Of a stretch of 64,000 bases of DNA, positions 9,329-19,638 are shown piece by piece (within the stretch, counting starts at the first letter, position 1; the number at the start of each line of letters is the position of its first letter). The notes under the pieces are model-generated. The model made no database searches, was not told the DNA's origin, and saw nothing but the letters and a program-made list of their open reading frames with translations. Where the stretch lies: contig NZ_JAAOLX010000001.1 of assembly GCF_011601265.1 (NCBI RefSeq), positions 682,001-746,000 of the forward strand, written 5' to 3'. The position numbers were made by a program, and so were the translations under genes. This DNA comes from Iodobacter violaceini (GTDB lineage: Bacteria > Pseudomonadota > Gammaproteobacteria > Burkholderiales > Chitinibacteraceae).

Positions 9329-10405
9329 TCAGGCAATCCGCTGATAGCGGCTACCGGGCAGGGCGACAATGCAACCTTCAAGCTCCAAGGTCAACAGCAT
9401 CGCGGATAGCCTGTCTGTCGTCAAGCCGCAGCGTTGTGACAATGTTTCAATATCGACGGGATCGAAACCCATATTTTGTAAAAAAGGACTACTTTTTGAT
9501 GCTTTTTGCTTGCCTGGTCCTTGCACGGGGCTAGCCCAAGCCAGCTCGGATAATACATCCTCAGCTGACTCAACCAGCTTGGCTCCCTGCTTGATCAGCT
9601 GATGACAACCTCTTGCCATGGGTGAGTGAATGGAGCCTGGTATGGCAAAAACCTCTCTCCCTATATCTGCGGCCTGTTTCGCCGTTATCAAGGAGCCGCT
9701 GCCCACGGTGGCCTCAACCACCAGGCACCCCAGCCCCAGTGCGGCGATGATTCGGTTACGCCGGGGAAAATGTTCTGCTTTGGGAGGACTGCCTAAGGCT
9801 AACTCAGAAAGGATCACGCCATCACTGGCAATTTGATGTGCCAATTCACGATTGCTGGCCGGGTACACCCGATCGAGCCCCGTTCCTACCACCGCAATGG
9901 TCGATGAAGCGGCTGCAAGTGCCCCCTGATGGGCTGCCGCATCAATCCCTGCAGCAAGGCCGCTCACCACGCTAAGCCCTGCCCCGCTGAAGCATTGAGC
10001 AAACTCTCTTGCATTTATGATGCCTTGCGGGCTGGCGTTCCGGCTGCCAACAATGGCCAGTGCCGGAGCAGACAATAAATCTGTGCGCCCTTTTATATAC
10101 AAGAGTACCGGCGCATCGGGTAAATCCAGGAGGCTGGACGGGTAATCTGCATCGCCAAGGCACAGCAGACAATTGCCTTCTTCTGCCTGCCAGGCAAGGG
10201 TTTGCCGGACAGTTTCTTCAATATCCGGGCTATCCAGCCAGGCTTTTAATACTAAGGGACTCAGAACTTCAGCCAGCCCGGCCGGTTTGGCTGCAAACAC
10301 GGCCTCTGGCGTTCCAAAGCGGCTTAAAAGCGCAATTTGCTTTCTGGGCCCCACTTTGGTCACGGTGGTGAAGCGCAGCCAAAGCCGCACTTCATCCTCG
10401 CTCAT
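9329..10405 (-). CDS. dprA: DNA processing protein DprA (Smf)
   Basis: DprA loads RecA on incoming single-stranded DNA during natural transformation. The 358-residue protein has an N-terminal helical (SAM-like) region, the Rossmann DprA core (VGSRNASPQG, VVSGLAAGIDAAAHQGAL, VVGTGLDRVYP, FPRRNRIIAALG, VVEATVGSGSLITAKQA, EVFAIPGS) and a C-terminal winged-helix domain (about 300-358). The start chosen is ATG 10405, whose first bases overlap the stop codon of the upstream LysM gene (TGATG), implying translational coupling. The LysM-dprA-topA order is common in betaproteobacteria. Confidence 0.96.
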   Translation of the reverse strand: MSEDEVRLWLRFTTVTKVGPRKQIALLSRFGTPEAVFAAKPAGLAEVLSPLVLKAWLDSPDIEETVRQTLAWQAEEGNCLLCLGDADYPSSLLDLPDAPVLLYIKGRTDLLSAPALAIVGSRNASPQGIINAREFAQCFSGAGLSVVSGLAAGIDAAAHQGALAAASSTIAVVGTGLDRVYPASNRELAHQIASDGVILSELALGSPPKAEHFPRRNRIIAALGLGCLVVEATVGSGSLITAKQAADIGREVFAIPGSIHSPMARGCHQLIKQGAKLVESAEDVLSELAWASPVQGPGKQKASKSSPFLQNMGFDPVDIETLSQRCGLTTDRLSAMLLTLELEGCIVALPGSRYQRIA

Positions 10406-11463
10406 CAAGGCGTTTTCACCTCGTCGCCCACATTCACCGCTCGGGTACTATCCAGCACTAAGCCATAGGAAAACGCCGGGAAAACACGGTAAATAAATAA
10501 ATTACCGTTTTTTTCTACCGGGGTATAACGATCAGGCTCGTTGCGATTTTCCTTGCGAATCAGGCGGCCAGCCTTGTAGTTAAAAAACACACTGCCCACA
10601 TCCACACCCTGATCTGAGCCGCGGTTAATCACAACCGTTGTCAGAGGCCCCGCTTCAGCCACGCCACCATAAGATGAAACCACACGGCCACTCACCGGGG
10701 TTTCCGGCACATGAGGTACAAAATTAAGGAAAGGGGCTTCATTGGCACGAATCAGGCGGCTGCCCACCAGAATTTCTTCTTTTGAAGAAGTCAGGCGCAA
10801 TGTTGCCACATCACCTGTGACCTCCAGACGGGCATCCCCCAGGTATTCAACCTGATGGCCAATGACCCGTTTTCTTTCAGGATCATCAGGATCAATCAGA
10901 TTTTTACCATCACGGAAAACCTGCCAGTTATCCCCAACTTCACCTGTCAGGCCAACTGCATAGACCTTATCTCCACTGGCAAAAATCACACGCTCATCCG
11001 GACCAGCGGCAATTCGCGGTGCAGCGGCGAAGGTTTCGTTATCAATCACCAGTGGTTTATTCAGGAAGGGGCTGATTGCAGATAAAGGGATACTTGGTGT
11101 TGCGCCATCCGCCAGAGAGGTCGAGCGAATACGCGGTGACACCTTGCCCGAAACCGGCGCAGATGCAGGCGATTTTTCGTTTTTAAGCAAGCGCAGACGC
11201 GGCTCACCGCTGCTCTTATCCAGCAGCACCACATCACCCGGATAAATCCAGTGTGGATTTTTAATGTCCGCTTTATTAAGCTGCCAAATTTCCGGCCAGC
11301 GCCATGGTTGTTTCAAAAAATGACCCGAAATACCCCAGAGGGTATCGCCTTTTACCACCACATAACGATCAGGCGCGTTATCCTGCATGGCAAGAGTATC
11401 TGCAACTGCAGACCCAGATAAAAGTACGCCTACCCAAAGTAGCGATATAATTGTTTTTCGCAT
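10405..11463 (-). CDS. Secreted LysM-domain protein
   Basis: A 352-residue exported protein. Residues 1-21 form a signal peptide (MRKTIISLLWVGVLLSGSAVA) with no lipobox cysteine. A LysM fold follows at about 32-80 (YVVVKGDTLWGISGHFL, WPEIWQLNK, NPHWIYPGDVV), which binds peptidoglycan glycan chains. The remaining 270 residues are beta-rich and end with GSVFFNYKAG-type sequence that I do not recognise as an enzyme. Such proteins upstream of dprA are conserved in Neisseriales and are usually annotated only as LysM proteins. It is divergent from def; the 147-base gap must hold both promoters. Confidence 0.9.
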   Translation of the reverse strand: MRKTIISLLWVGVLLSGSAVADTLAMQDNAPDRYVVVKGDTLWGISGHFLKQPWRWPEIWQLNKADIKNPHWIYPGDVVLLDKSSGEPRLRLLKNEKSPASAPVSGKVSPRIRSTSLADGATPSIPLSAISPFLNKPLVIDNETFAAAPRIAAGPDERVIFASGDKVYAVGLTGEVGDNWQVFRDGKNLIDPDDPERKRVIGHQVEYLGDARLEVTGDVATLRLTSSKEEILVGSRLIRANEAPFLNFVPHVPETPVSGRVVSSYGGVAEAGPLTTVVINRGSDQGVDVGSVFFNYKAGRLIRKENRNEPDRYTPVEKNGNLFIYRVFPAFSYGLVLDSTRAVNVGDEVKTP

Positions 11464-11610
11464 GATGGCGATTTCTCTCCGCCGAAAAAGATGTTAGCCG
11501 AGTGCTTACATCAGTTTTTCGGAACATGTTTATTTGACTACTGCTTATTTTACAGCCACAAGCAAGAAATTTGCTTGTAGCAATCACCGCTCTTACTTGC
11601 ACAGACTAAA
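11464..11610. promoter_or_regulatory. Divergent promoter region between the LysM gene and def
   Basis: This 147-base space separates two divergently transcribed operons (LysM-dprA leftward, def-fmt rightward), so it must carry promoters in both directions. I see AT-rich blocks but cannot assign -10 or -35 boxes with confidence. Confidence 0.5.
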
Positions 11611-12114
11611 ATGGCCATTCTAAATATTTTGCACTACCCCGACGACAGGCTGTACACCATTGCCAAGCCTGTTACTGTATTCGATGATCGCTTACAGCAG
11701 CTGGTTCGCGACATGAGTGAAACCATGTACGCAGCTCCAGGCATCGGTTTAGCAGCCACACAAGTGAACGTTCACCAGCGTGTTGTTGTGATCGATATCT
11801 CTGAAGAGAAAAATAGCCTAATGGCGCTGATTAATCCTGAAATCGTAACGATGGATGGAAAAACCATGTGGGAAGAAGGCTGTCTTTCTGTTCCTGGCAT
11901 CTACGAAGAAGTAGAACGCGCCGAACGGGTTAAAGTCCGCGCCCTTGATATTAAAGGCGAAATCTTTGAATTAGAAGCCGACGGTTTACTCGCCATTTGC
12001 ATTCAGCATGAATTAGATCATCTGGATGGTAAAGTTTTTGTAGAAAAACTCTCCAAGCTGAAATTGAGTCGTATCGTGCAAAAACTTAAAAAAAATCAGC
12101 GTAAAACCATGTAA
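11611..12114 (+). CDS. def: Peptide deformylase
   Basis: This enzyme removes the formyl group from the N-terminal methionine of new proteins. The 167-residue sequence shows all three family motifs: [10 protein letters not shown] (motif 1, about residue 45), EEGCLSVPG (motif 2, with the metal-binding Cys near 90) and QHELDHLDG (motif 3, HExxH with both metal-binding His residues near 132 and 136). It is followed by fmt, the gene for the opposite reaction on initiator tRNA, as in most bacteria. Confidence 0.98.
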   Translation: MAILNILHYPDDRLYTIAKPVTVFDDRLQQLVRDMSETMYAAPGIGLAATQVNVHQRVVVIDISEEKNSLMALINPEIVTMDGKTMWEEGCLSVPGIYEEVERAERVKVRALDIKGEIFELEADGLLAICIQHELDHLDGKVFVEKLSKLKLSRIVQKLKKNQRKTM

Positions 12115-12195
12115 CTCATCGCCGCCCTCTGGCCTGCATTGCGGTATTTTCACCACAATAAAGGCCCGACAGCAGCCCACCGTGGCTCATACAAC

Positions 12196-13122
12196 ATGAA
12201 AATAATCTTTGCCGGCACGCCGGATTTTGCCGCTTGTGCGCTACAAGCACTGATTGCGGCAGGGCATGACATTGCTCTCGTTTTAACACAACCAGACCGC
12301 CCCGCAGGGCGTGGAATGAAGCTCACAGCATCCCCGGTCAAAGTACTGGCAGAGCAGCATGGCATCCGCGTTTATCAGCCGGAAAAGCTGCGTACTCCGG
12401 AGCAGCAGGCCCCATTAGCCGAAATAAAAGCAGACGTAATGATTGTCGCGGCATACGGCCTTATCCTGCCGCAGGCCGTGCTTGATTTACCAAAGCTTGG
12501 CTGCCTGAATATTCATGGCTCACTGCTGCCCCGCTGGCGTGGCGCAGCCCCCATTCACCGGGCAATTCTGGCAGGGGATACCGAGACTGGCATCACCATT
12601 ATGCAAATGGATGCGGGCCTTGATACGGGGGACATGTTATCCATCCACCGCACCGCCATCGAAGCAGATGACACCACGGCCAGCCTGCACGATAAGCTGG
12701 CTGTCCAAGGGGCAAAGGCCCTTGTTGAAGCGCTGGAAAATCTGCCCGCACTGCAGCAAACACGCCAGGTGCAGCCTGAAGCGGGTGTGACTTACGCCGA
12801 TAAACTAAAACGTGAAGAATCACAAATCGACTGGCACAAATCTGCAGCCGGGCTGGATCAGATGATCCGTGCTTTTAATCCTTATCCTTCAGCTCAGACA
12901 CTGCTGACAGGGCAGGCGCTGAAAATCTGGCAGGCCACGGTTTGCCAGCAAAGCGGCGCTCCCGGCACTGTACTGGCTGCTGATAAAGACGGGCTGCTTG
13001 TTGCCTGTGGCAGCGGCTCGCTCAGAATTACCGAGCTGCAAAAAGCAGGCAGCAAACGGGTCACAGCAGCCGCATTTTTGTCGGGCAATAGCATTGAGGC
13101 AGGCTTAAAATTAGGGGAATAA
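12196..13122 (+). CDS. fmt: Methionyl-tRNA formyltransferase
   Basis: Fmt transfers a formyl group from 10-formyltetrahydrofolate to initiator Met-tRNA. The protein starts MKIIFAGTPDFAACAL at ATG 12196; the open frame extends 57 bases further upstream but that extension is not conserved-looking. The formyl-transferase core has HGSLLPRWRGAAPIHRAI near residue 106 (Asn/His/Asp active site with LNIHGS) and GITIMQMDAGLDTGDML. The C-terminal OB-fold domain starts around residue 205 (TYADKLKREESQIDW). The length of 308 residues is normal. It forms an operon with def. Confidence 0.97.
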   Translation: MKIIFAGTPDFAACALQALIAAGHDIALVLTQPDRPAGRGMKLTASPVKVLAEQHGIRVYQPEKLRTPEQQAPLAEIKADVMIVAAYGLILPQAVLDLPKLGCLNIHGSLLPRWRGAAPIHRAILAGDTETGITIMQMDAGLDTGDMLSIHRTAIEADDTTASLHDKLAVQGAKALVEALENLPALQQTRQVQPEAGVTYADKLKREESQIDWHKSAAGLDQMIRAFNPYPSAQTLLTGQALKIWQATVCQQSGAPGTVLAADKDGLLVACGSGSLRITELQKAGSKRVTAAAFLSGNSIEAGLKLGE

Positions 13123-13343
13123 GAAAGCGCTTTGGGTGCGGCGGCAGATAAAAGTCTGCCCCAAACATGTTCGTCATTCTCTTTCGGCGGCCGTTTTAGC
13201 GGCCACAGGCAAAATCCCGGGGAATGCCGGTTTAAGCAGCGCAAACCCTGACCGGCTCTGGTTTTAATTGGCAGAGCACAGAGATTGAATTTTTCTGAAA
13301 AAAAAGCATCTGATAGAAATCAATCTGATTTTCCGGGTAGAAA

Positions 13344-14189
13344 ATGAATAACTGGCTAAAAACAAGCATTCTGATGGCGGGCATTATTGCACTCTTTGCG
13401 ATGATAGGCGCAATGCTCGGTGGCAAGAGCGGCATGCTGCTGGCCCTGCTTTTGGGGGGTGGAATGAATGTCTGGGCCTATTGGAATTCAGACAAGATGG
13501 TGTTGCGTATGTACAACGCTCACCCTGTTGATGCCCATAGCGCACCCGAACTTTATGCAATGGTGGAAGAGCTTTCCAGGAATGCAGGCCTGCCCATGCC
13601 AAAAGTTTATGTCATCGATGAAGACCAGCCCAACGCTTTTGCCACCGGCCGCAACCCGGAAAATGCCGCCGTTGCAGCCACCACTGGCATTATGCGGGTG
13701 CTTTCTTACCGTGAATTACGCGGGGTAATGGCTCATGAGCTGGCGCACGTTCAGCACCGCGATATTTTAATCTCAACCATTTCAGCCACCATGGCCGGAG
13801 CCATTTCTGCACTGGCTAACTTTGCCATGTTTTTTGGCGGCCGCGATGAAAATGGCCGGCCAATGAATCCGATTGTCAGCATTGCTTTAGCCATTTTGGC
13901 CCCGATTGCTGCCTCACTGATTCAAATGGCAATTTCCCGTGCACGGGAATTTGAAGCCGATGCCGGCGGCGCGCGTATTTCAGGCGATCCGCTGGCTTTG
14001 GCCGATGCTTTACAAAAAATTGAAGCTTACGCACTGGGCATTCCCATGCACGCTGCCAATGCCCATCCGGAAACCGCGCAAATGATGATTATCAACCCGC
14101 TGATTGGCGGTGGATTATCAGATTTATTTCGCACCCATCCGCAAACAGCAGAACGCGTTGCAAGATTGCACGCGATTGCACGCGGTTAA
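13344..14189 (+). CDS. htpX: Membrane zinc metalloprotease HtpX
   Basis: HtpX is an inner-membrane M48 protease that degrades misfolded membrane proteins during envelope stress. The 281-residue protein has two N-terminal membrane segments (about 5-24 and 30-50), the zinc motif HELAHVQH near residue 131, two more hydrophobic segments (about 145-165 and 175-195), and the third zinc ligand Glu in [12 protein letters not shown]. Near-complete family length. It lies between fmt and rsmB, a common order in the beta subdivision; the 221-base space before it allows an independent promoter. Confidence 0.97.
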   Translation: MNNWLKTSILMAGIIALFAMIGAMLGGKSGMLLALLLGGGMNVWAYWNSDKMVLRMYNAHPVDAHSAPELYAMVEELSRNAGLPMPKVYVIDEDQPNAFATGRNPENAAVAATTGIMRVLSYRELRGVMAHELAHVQHRDILISTISATMAGAISALANFAMFFGGRDENGRPMNPIVSIALAILAPIAASLIQMAISRAREFEADAGGARISGDPLALADALQKIEAYALGIPMHAANAHPETAQMMIINPLIGGGLSDLFRTHPQTAERVARLHAIARG

Positions 14190-14275
14190 TTGTTACATTA
14201 GACACACAGTCACAGACGCTTCTGCTTGCAGATCCAGCGTTTGTACTGGCGGCCATTTCACAGAAAGAGAATATT

Positions 14276-15550
14276 TTGCTTGCTACTCAAAAATTTGCCA
14301 GCCGCATTGTCGCTGGTGTACTTGCCGGCCAAAACCTGACCGAAGCCCTGAATAAGGTCTGGCGCGAAGACCCCAGCCTGTTGCCGCGCCAAAAAGGCGC
14401 GATTCAGGATGTAAGCTACGGCACCCTGCGTCAGCTGGGCTTAATCGAAAGTATTTTAAAACAGCTATTGCAAAAGCCCTTACACGAGCCAGAGCTGAAA
14501 GCACTGCTGCTGGTTGCAATTTACCAGCTGCAATTTAGCCGCTCTGCCCCGCACGCTATTGTGGATCACGCCGTTAAAGTGGCGATGCAAACCGGTGCGG
14601 GCCACGGTAAGGGCCTGGTGAATGGCGTGCTGCGTAACTTCCTTCGCCAGAAAGACGATCTCTTCAAAATGGCGCAAAACAGCGAATACGGCCAGTACTC
14701 TCACCCTGCATGGTGGATTTCAGCCATGCGCAAAACCTATCCAAGACAATGGCGCAATATCCTGCTGGCCAATAATCAGCATCCGCCAATGACCCTGCGG
14801 GTTAATCTGAACAAAACCACCAGCGATGCCTATATCGCCCTTTTAGCTCAGGATGAAATAACCGCCAGCTCCAGCGACGGGCAGTCCATTCAGCTGCAAA
14901 ACCCGGTTGGTGTTGATCGTTTACCACACTTTTTTGATGGCTGGGTTTCAGTACAGGATCTGGGCGCGCAATATGCCGCAAGGATTTTAGATGTAGCCGA
15001 TGGCCAGCGTGTGCTGGATTCTTGTGCTGCACCAGGCGGGAAAAGTGGCCATATTTTAGAGCTGGCCAAAGTCAGCTTAACCGCCATCGATAACGATGCA
15101 GCCCGACTTCGCCGTGTGCAAGAAAACGTAGACCGGCTGGGCCAGACTGCCACCTTACAGCTTGGCGATGCCAGCCAGCCTGACACCTGGTGGGATGGCA
15201 AACAATTTGACCGCATCCTGGCGGATGTACCCTGCTCCGCAACAGGGGTGGTGCGCCGCCACCCGGATATCAAGTGGCTGCGCCGTCCTGAAGACTTTGC
15301 AGGTTTCGCACGCCAGCAAGCCCAAATGCTCGATGCACTCTGGCCACTCGTAGCGCCCGGTGGCAAACTCCTGTACGCTACCTGCTCAGTTTTTGCGGCG
15401 GAAAATACCGAGGCAGCGAGCGCATTTGCGGCTCGGCATGCCAACGCAGAACGACTGCCTTTACCTGATTTTATTCCCGCAGATGGTCAACTCCTGCCGA
15501 CACCGGAACATGATGGCTTTTTCTACGCCCTTTTTGCCAAAACGGCATAA
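14276..15550 (+). CDS. rsmB: 16S rRNA (cytosine-967-C5)-methyltransferase
   Basis: RsmB methylates C967 of 16S rRNA. The 424-residue protein has an N-terminal NusB-like domain (about 1-140) and a SAM-dependent Rossmann methyltransferase domain. Visible motifs: VLDSCAAPGGKSGHILEL (SAM binding), DVPCSATGVVRRHPDIKW near residue 316, and ATCSVFAAENTEA near 368; the two cysteines are the catalytic and release residues. The start is TTG at 14276, preceded by AGAAAGAGA at 14261-14269, since no in-frame ATG fits the family N-terminus. Confidence 0.95.
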   Translation: MLATQKFASRIVAGVLAGQNLTEALNKVWREDPSLLPRQKGAIQDVSYGTLRQLGLIESILKQLLQKPLHEPELKALLLVAIYQLQFSRSAPHAIVDHAVKVAMQTGAGHGKGLVNGVLRNFLRQKDDLFKMAQNSEYGQYSHPAWWISAMRKTYPRQWRNILLANNQHPPMTLRVNLNKTTSDAYIALLAQDEITASSSDGQSIQLQNPVGVDRLPHFFDGWVSVQDLGAQYAARILDVADGQRVLDSCAAPGGKSGHILELAKVSLTAIDNDAARLRRVQENVDRLGQTATLQLGDASQPDTWWDGKQFDRILADVPCSATGVVRRHPDIKWLRRPEDFAGFARQQAQMLDALWPLVAPGGKLLYATCSVFAAENTEAASAFAARHANAERLPLPDFIPADGQLLPTPEHDGFFYALFAKTA

Positions 15551-15595
15551 TCGCCGCGAATTGCGATTATCGTCATGCTGAAATCCAGCATGACG
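15547..15595. repeat. Two adjacent palindromes at the rsmB/DUF4390 junction
   Basis: ATAATCGC (15547-15554) pairs with GCGATTAT (15563-15570) and overlaps the rsmB stop codon. Immediately after it, CGTCATGCTG (15571-15580) pairs perfectly with CAGCATGACG (15586-15595) across a 5-base loop. The second palindrome contains both candidate ATG start codons of the next gene, at 15575 and 15590. It may be a repeat remnant or an mRNA structure that limits translation. Confidence 0.75.
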
Positions 15596-16213
15596 ACCCG
15601 CCATGCACAAAGCCAGCCTCGTCTTATCAAGCTGGCTTTGTTTTGCATAGCCAGCCTGCTTTGCGCATGGGTTTGGGCCGATGCTGGTGATATTAAGGCG
15701 CAAAAAGCCGAGGCAAGCTTTGCGGATAATCGTGTTGAGATTGCTGCCCGCTTTGATGTATCGCTTTCTAATGATTTACAGGAAGCGCTCAAAAATGGCT
15801 TGTCTCTGACCTTTGTGTATGAGTTTCAGCTGACCCGCCCCCGTATTTACTCATGGTATCGCCAGCTTTCAGATGGCTTTGGCCCCAATGCCATGCTGAG
15901 CTACCAGCTTTCTTATCATTCGCTGTCGCGGCAATACCGCCTGCATATTGGCAGCTTTTACCGCAATTTTCCCAATGTAAATGATGCATTAGCCGCCTTG
16001 GGCATCGTGCGTAACTGGGGTGTACTCACCGATAGCAATATTGCCCGCGACCGCAATCCTGATTTTGCGGGCAAAGTACGTTTAAAACTTGATCGCTCCC
16101 GCCTGCCCAAAACCTATCAGCTCACCGCCTTTGGCCACGAAGAATGGCAATTAGAATCGCCCTGGGTCGATCTGGCCAAAGTACGCACCGAAGACGCCGT
16201 CAGTAATGAGTAA
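15575..16213 (+). CDS. DUF4390 exported protein
   Basis: A protein of up to 212 residues with an N-terminal hydrophobic signal segment ([19 protein letters not shown]) followed by a beta-rich periplasmic domain of the DUF4390 type ([54 protein letters not shown]). This family is almost always found between rsmB and ntrY in betaproteobacteria and has no known biochemical function. Start codons ATG 15575 and ATG 15590 both sit inside a perfect palindrome and neither has a visible Shine-Dalgarno sequence, so the start is uncertain. The stop overlaps the ntrY start by 8 bases, so the two are probably co-translated. Confidence 0.85.
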   Translation: MLKSSMTTRHAQSQPRLIKLALFCIASLLCAWVWADAGDIKAQKAEASFADNRVEIAARFDVSLSNDLQEALKNGLSLTFVYEFQLTRPRIYSWYRQLSDGFGPNAMLSYQLSYHSLSRQYRLHIGSFYRNFPNVNDALAALGIVRNWGVLTDSNIARDRNPDFAGKVRLKLDRSRLPKTYQLTAFGHEEWQLESPWVDLAKVRTEDAVSNE

Positions 16214-18344
16214 ACCTAAGCTGCTGTTTTTTGCCTCTCTGGGCGCAATTCTGATTTTCTTACTGGCCACCGCCAGTGGTAACACTTCAGCCTTTGCCGA
16301 GTATTACACCTTGCTGCTGGTACTAAACTTGCTGCTGCTGGGCGGCCTGCTGGTTTTAGTCAGCATTCGCTTAATCAGCCTTGTTAAGAAAGTGCGGGCC
16401 AAAGTATTTGGCTCAAGGCTTACGCTGAGAATGGTGCTGATGTTTGCCCTTGTTGCCGTACTGCCCGGCACGCTGGTTTACACACTGTCGGTGCAGTTTT
16501 TAAACCGCAGTATTGAAAACTGGTTTGATGTGCGCGTCGATCATGCTCTGGATCGTGGCCTGAACCTGGGGCATAACGCCATCGATTATCAGTTGAGCGA
16601 TCTGGCCAGAAAAGCCAGCGTGATTGCGCTCGATATCAGCGAAGACAGCAGCTCCGGGATGCTGCTGAGGCTGGGCCGTCTTCGCGAGCAAACAGGCGTG
16701 CAGGAATTATCTCTCTTTAACGAATCAGGCCAGACGCTTGCCCATATCGGCGGCGAGAATGCCAGCCTTTTTCCCATTCAGCCCGATCGCACCCAGCTGC
16801 GCCAGGCAATGCGCGCCCCCTTTAAAATCATTGAGCCACTCAATGATCAGGGGCTGTCCATGCGGGTGCTTGTGCCGGTACGCGCCAGCAATTTTGGTGA
16901 AAAAACACGGTTGTTGCAGCTGGTTCAACCCGTACCTAAGCAGCTTGCTGCCGATGCCGAGTTGGTTGAGAAAGTTCGCAACGATTACAAACAATTATCG
17001 CAATCAAGGCGCGGGCTGAAACTGATTTACAGCCTGACGCTGACGCTTGCCCTGTTAATGGCCCTGCTGGGCGCACTGGCCCTGGCCATTTACTTATCAG
17101 ACCGCCTTGCAGCTCCGCTCTCGGTGCTGGCAGAAGGCACCCGTGCCGTTGCTGCTGGCGACTACTCACAAATGCAGCCGGTAATCAGCAGGGATGAGCT
17201 GGGGATACTCACGCATTCGTTTAACCGTATGACCAGACAGCTGTCAGAGGCGCGCAGCACGCTGGAAATGCATCAGGCCGAACAGGCTGCAGGACGGGCG
17301 CATCTGGGTGCTATTTTGGGTTCTCTCTCTGCAGGCGTATTATCTTTTGATAACGCATGGCAATTGCGCTCATCCAACCAGAGCGCCTTAAGAATACTGG
17401 GGATAGACCCGGAAAGAATCGGCTCAGAGCCCCTTTCTAACTGGCATTTATTCTATCCGGCACTTACACCCTTTTGTGCTCAGATCGCAGATAGATTACT
17501 ATCTGAGCAAGACCGTTGGCAGCATCAGTTAGAACTTGCTAATACAAAGCGCGTTTTGCATATCCGGGGCACGCATTTACTGGATCCGCAAGATGACAGC
17601 CACACCGGTTTTGTAGTGGTATTTGATGATGTCACCGATTTACTATCTGCTCAGCGTGATGCAGCATGGGGGGAAGTTGCCAGACGTTTAGCGCATGAAA
17701 TTAAAAATCCGCTCACGCCAATCCAATTAGCGGCAGAACGGATGGAGCATAAGCTGGCAGATAAGCTGGATAAAGCCAGTGCAGAGCTTCTGGCAAGAAA
17801 CACCCAGACGATTGTGCGGCAGGTGGGTGCATTAAAAGACATGGTTGATGCGTTCAGAGATTATGCACGCCAGCCCAGCGGCAAGAAAAAGCCGCTGGAT
17901 TTACAGCAGCTGCTGACTGAAATTTTAGTGCTGTATGAAGCCTCTCCGCTGATTTTAAATCAGGTCAGCGAGGAGCCTTTAATCGTGCTTGGCGACGCTA
18001 CCCAGCTGCGCCAGGTGATCCATAACCTCTTGCAAAATGCTCAGGACGCCATCACAGGGCTGGAAAATTCCGAAAATCCCAAACGGATTTACCTTAAGAT
18101 GGAAAAAAATGAACGTTTTGCAAGCCTAACCGTTACAGATAGTGGCAGTGGATTTCCAAATGAACTTTTATCTCGGATTTTTGAGCCCTATGTCACCACT
18201 AAAATCAAAGGGACAGGCTTAGGTTTAGCTATCGTAAAAAAAATAATCGAAGAACATCAGGGCCGAATACAGGCCGGCAACAGGGATGAAGGCGGCGCTT
18301 GGGTAAGAATCGAGCTGCCCCTCGCGGAGGAAGCAATTGGCTAG
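16206..18344 (+). CDS. ntrY: NtrY-type sensor histidine kinase
   Basis: A 712-residue membrane kinase. Hydrophobic segments lie near residues 5-25, 33-57, 75-97 and 272-296, with a periplasmic sensory loop of about 170 residues between the third and fourth. A HAMP domain ([20 protein letters not shown]), a PAS domain (about 370-470), the H-box [20 protein letters not shown] (His near 497), the N-box [11 protein letters not shown], and ATP-binding boxes [17 protein letters not shown] and [13 protein letters not shown] follow. The family signals to NtrX; in Neisseria the pair affects respiratory gene expression. The gene overlaps DUF4390 upstream and ntrX downstream by 8 bases. Confidence 0.95.
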   Translation: MSKPKLLFFASLGAILIFLLATASGNTSAFAEYYTLLLVLNLLLLGGLLVLVSIRLISLVKKVRAKVFGSRLTLRMVLMFALVAVLPGTLVYTLSVQFLNRSIENWFDVRVDHALDRGLNLGHNAIDYQLSDLARKASVIALDISEDSSSGMLLRLGRLREQTGVQELSLFNESGQTLAHIGGENASLFPIQPDRTQLRQAMRAPFKIIEPLNDQGLSMRVLVPVRASNFGEKTRLLQLVQPVPKQLAADAELVEKVRNDYKQLSQSRRGLKLIYSLTLTLALLMALLGALALAIYLSDRLAAPLSVLAEGTRAVAAGDYSQMQPVISRDELGILTHSFNRMTRQLSEARSTLEMHQAEQAAGRAHLGAILGSLSAGVLSFDNAWQLRSSNQSALRILGIDPERIGSEPLSNWHLFYPALTPFCAQIADRLLSEQDRWQHQLELANTKRVLHIRGTHLLDPQDDSHTGFVVVFDDVTDLLSAQRDAAWGEVARRLAHEIKNPLTPIQLAAERMEHKLADKLDKASAELLARNTQTIVRQVGALKDMVDAFRDYARQPSGKKKPLDLQQLLTEILVLYEASPLILNQVSEEPLIVLGDATQLRQVIHNLLQNAQDAITGLENSENPKRIYLKMEKNERFASLTVTDSGSGFPNELLSRIFEPYVTTKIKGTGLGLAIVKKIIEEHQGRIQAGNRDEGGAWVRIELPLAEEAIG

Positions 18345-19638
18345 TCAGGATATTTTGATCGTCGACGATGAAGTCGGCATTCGCGAATTATTATCGGAAA
18401 TTCTGCAAGACGAAGGCTATGGCATAGTGCTGGCCGAAAATGCAGAAGCCGCCCGTAAAATTAGAAATCAATCCCAGCCACGTCTGGTGCTGCTTGATAT
18501 CTGGATGCCGGATACGGATGGTATTACTCTGCTGAAAGAATGGTCGCGTAATGGTCAGCTCACCATGCCTGTGGTGATGATGTCCGGCCACGCCACCATC
18601 GATACAGCAGTAGAAGCCACCCGCATCGGGGCGCTTGATTTCCTCGAAAAACCCATTGGTTTGCAAAAACTATTGGCTACGGTCAAGCGCGCCCTGTCGC
18701 TGCCCAGCGAGACATCTGTACGCGCCCCGACTTTAGAGCGTTTAGGCGCGGGCAGTGCCATCCAGGAATTGCAATCCACCCTCAGCCCGCTGCGTGGCAG
18801 GCCGGGCCCGGTCTTACTGCTGGGCTTACCTGGGGTAGGATTTGAACACTGCGCCCGTTTTCTGAATTTGCCCAATGCGCCCTTTGTTTCGCCGCCCTCC
18901 AATGAAGATTTGGCTCAGGCGCCACAAGAGCTGCTGAATAAAGCGACGGGCGGTATTTTATTTTTGCGCGATTTAGCCTGGCTGGATCGCCGTGCTCAGC
19001 TGGGCCTGAAAAGCATTCTGCCTAAGCTGGAAAAACAACGTGTGCGCCTTGTGTGTGCATCCAGCAAGCCATTAAGTGTTCTGGCTGGCCAGCTGGAACC
19101 TGAGTTATTAAATTATATTTCCCAGCTCAGCATTGCCATTCCTTCCCTGGCAGAGCACCGCGAAGACATTCCTCAGCTGGCTGAAAAACTGCTTGCTGAT
19201 GCCATCAGTGTGCATAAGCTGGGACCCCGCTACTTCAGCCCGCTGGCCTTGCAGCTGCTATCGCGCCAGGTATGGGCCGGTAATCTGGATGAATTAGCCA
19301 ATGTGGTTAAAAGCGTCGCCATTACCAGCCGTGATGGCGAAATAGACAGCGCTCCTCTGGCGCGTCTTTTGTCTCAGTTTGCTCCAAATGGCAGCATCAG
19401 CACTGAAAGCCACAACCAGCATGTATCGGGTCTGCCCAATATTGATCTGAGCCTGCCACTGCGTGAAGCGCGTGATCAGTTTGAAAAACTCTATATCGAG
19501 CGCCAAATTGATTTATCAAACGGCAATATGAGCCGCGTGGCAGAAAAAGTGGGCCTGGAACGCACTCATCTTTACCGTAAGCTCAAACAGCTGGGTATTG
19601 CTGTGCCTAAAAAACAGCGCAGTACCGAGGAAGAATAA
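18337..19638 (+). CDS. ntrX: NtrX-type response regulator with degenerate AAA+ domain
   Basis: A 433-residue regulator. Receiver domain at about 1-120 with acidic pocket DD in LIVDDEVG, phospho-acceptor Asp in [13 protein letters not shown] near 54, and Lys in FLEKPIG. A Fis-type helix-turn-helix is at the end ([20 protein letters not shown]). The middle corresponds to a sigma-54 activator ATPase, but the Walker A motif is degraded to [12 protein letters not shown], without the GKE, and the GAFTGA loop is not recognisable. It therefore probably cannot drive sigma-54 open-complex formation and works as an ordinary repressor or activator. The start is TTG 18337 with a strong GCGGAGGAA site, overlapping ntrY. 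Confidence 0.93.
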   Translation: MASQDILIVDDEVGIRELLSEILQDEGYGIVLAENAEAARKIRNQSQPRLVLLDIWMPDTDGITLLKEWSRNGQLTMPVVMMSGHATIDTAVEATRIGALDFLEKPIGLQKLLATVKRALSLPSETSVRAPTLERLGAGSAIQELQSTLSPLRGRPGPVLLLGLPGVGFEHCARFLNLPNAPFVSPPSNEDLAQAPQELLNKATGGILFLRDLAWLDRRAQLGLKSILPKLEKQRVRLVCASSKPLSVLAGQLEPELLNYISQLSIAIPSLAEHREDIPQLAEKLLADAISVHKLGPRYFSPLALQLLSRQVWAGNLDELANVVKSVAITSRDGEIDSAPLARLLSQFAPNGSISTESHNQHVSGLPNIDLSLPLREARDQFEKLYIERQIDLSNGNMSRVAEKVGLERTHLYRKLKQLGIAVPKKQRSTEEE

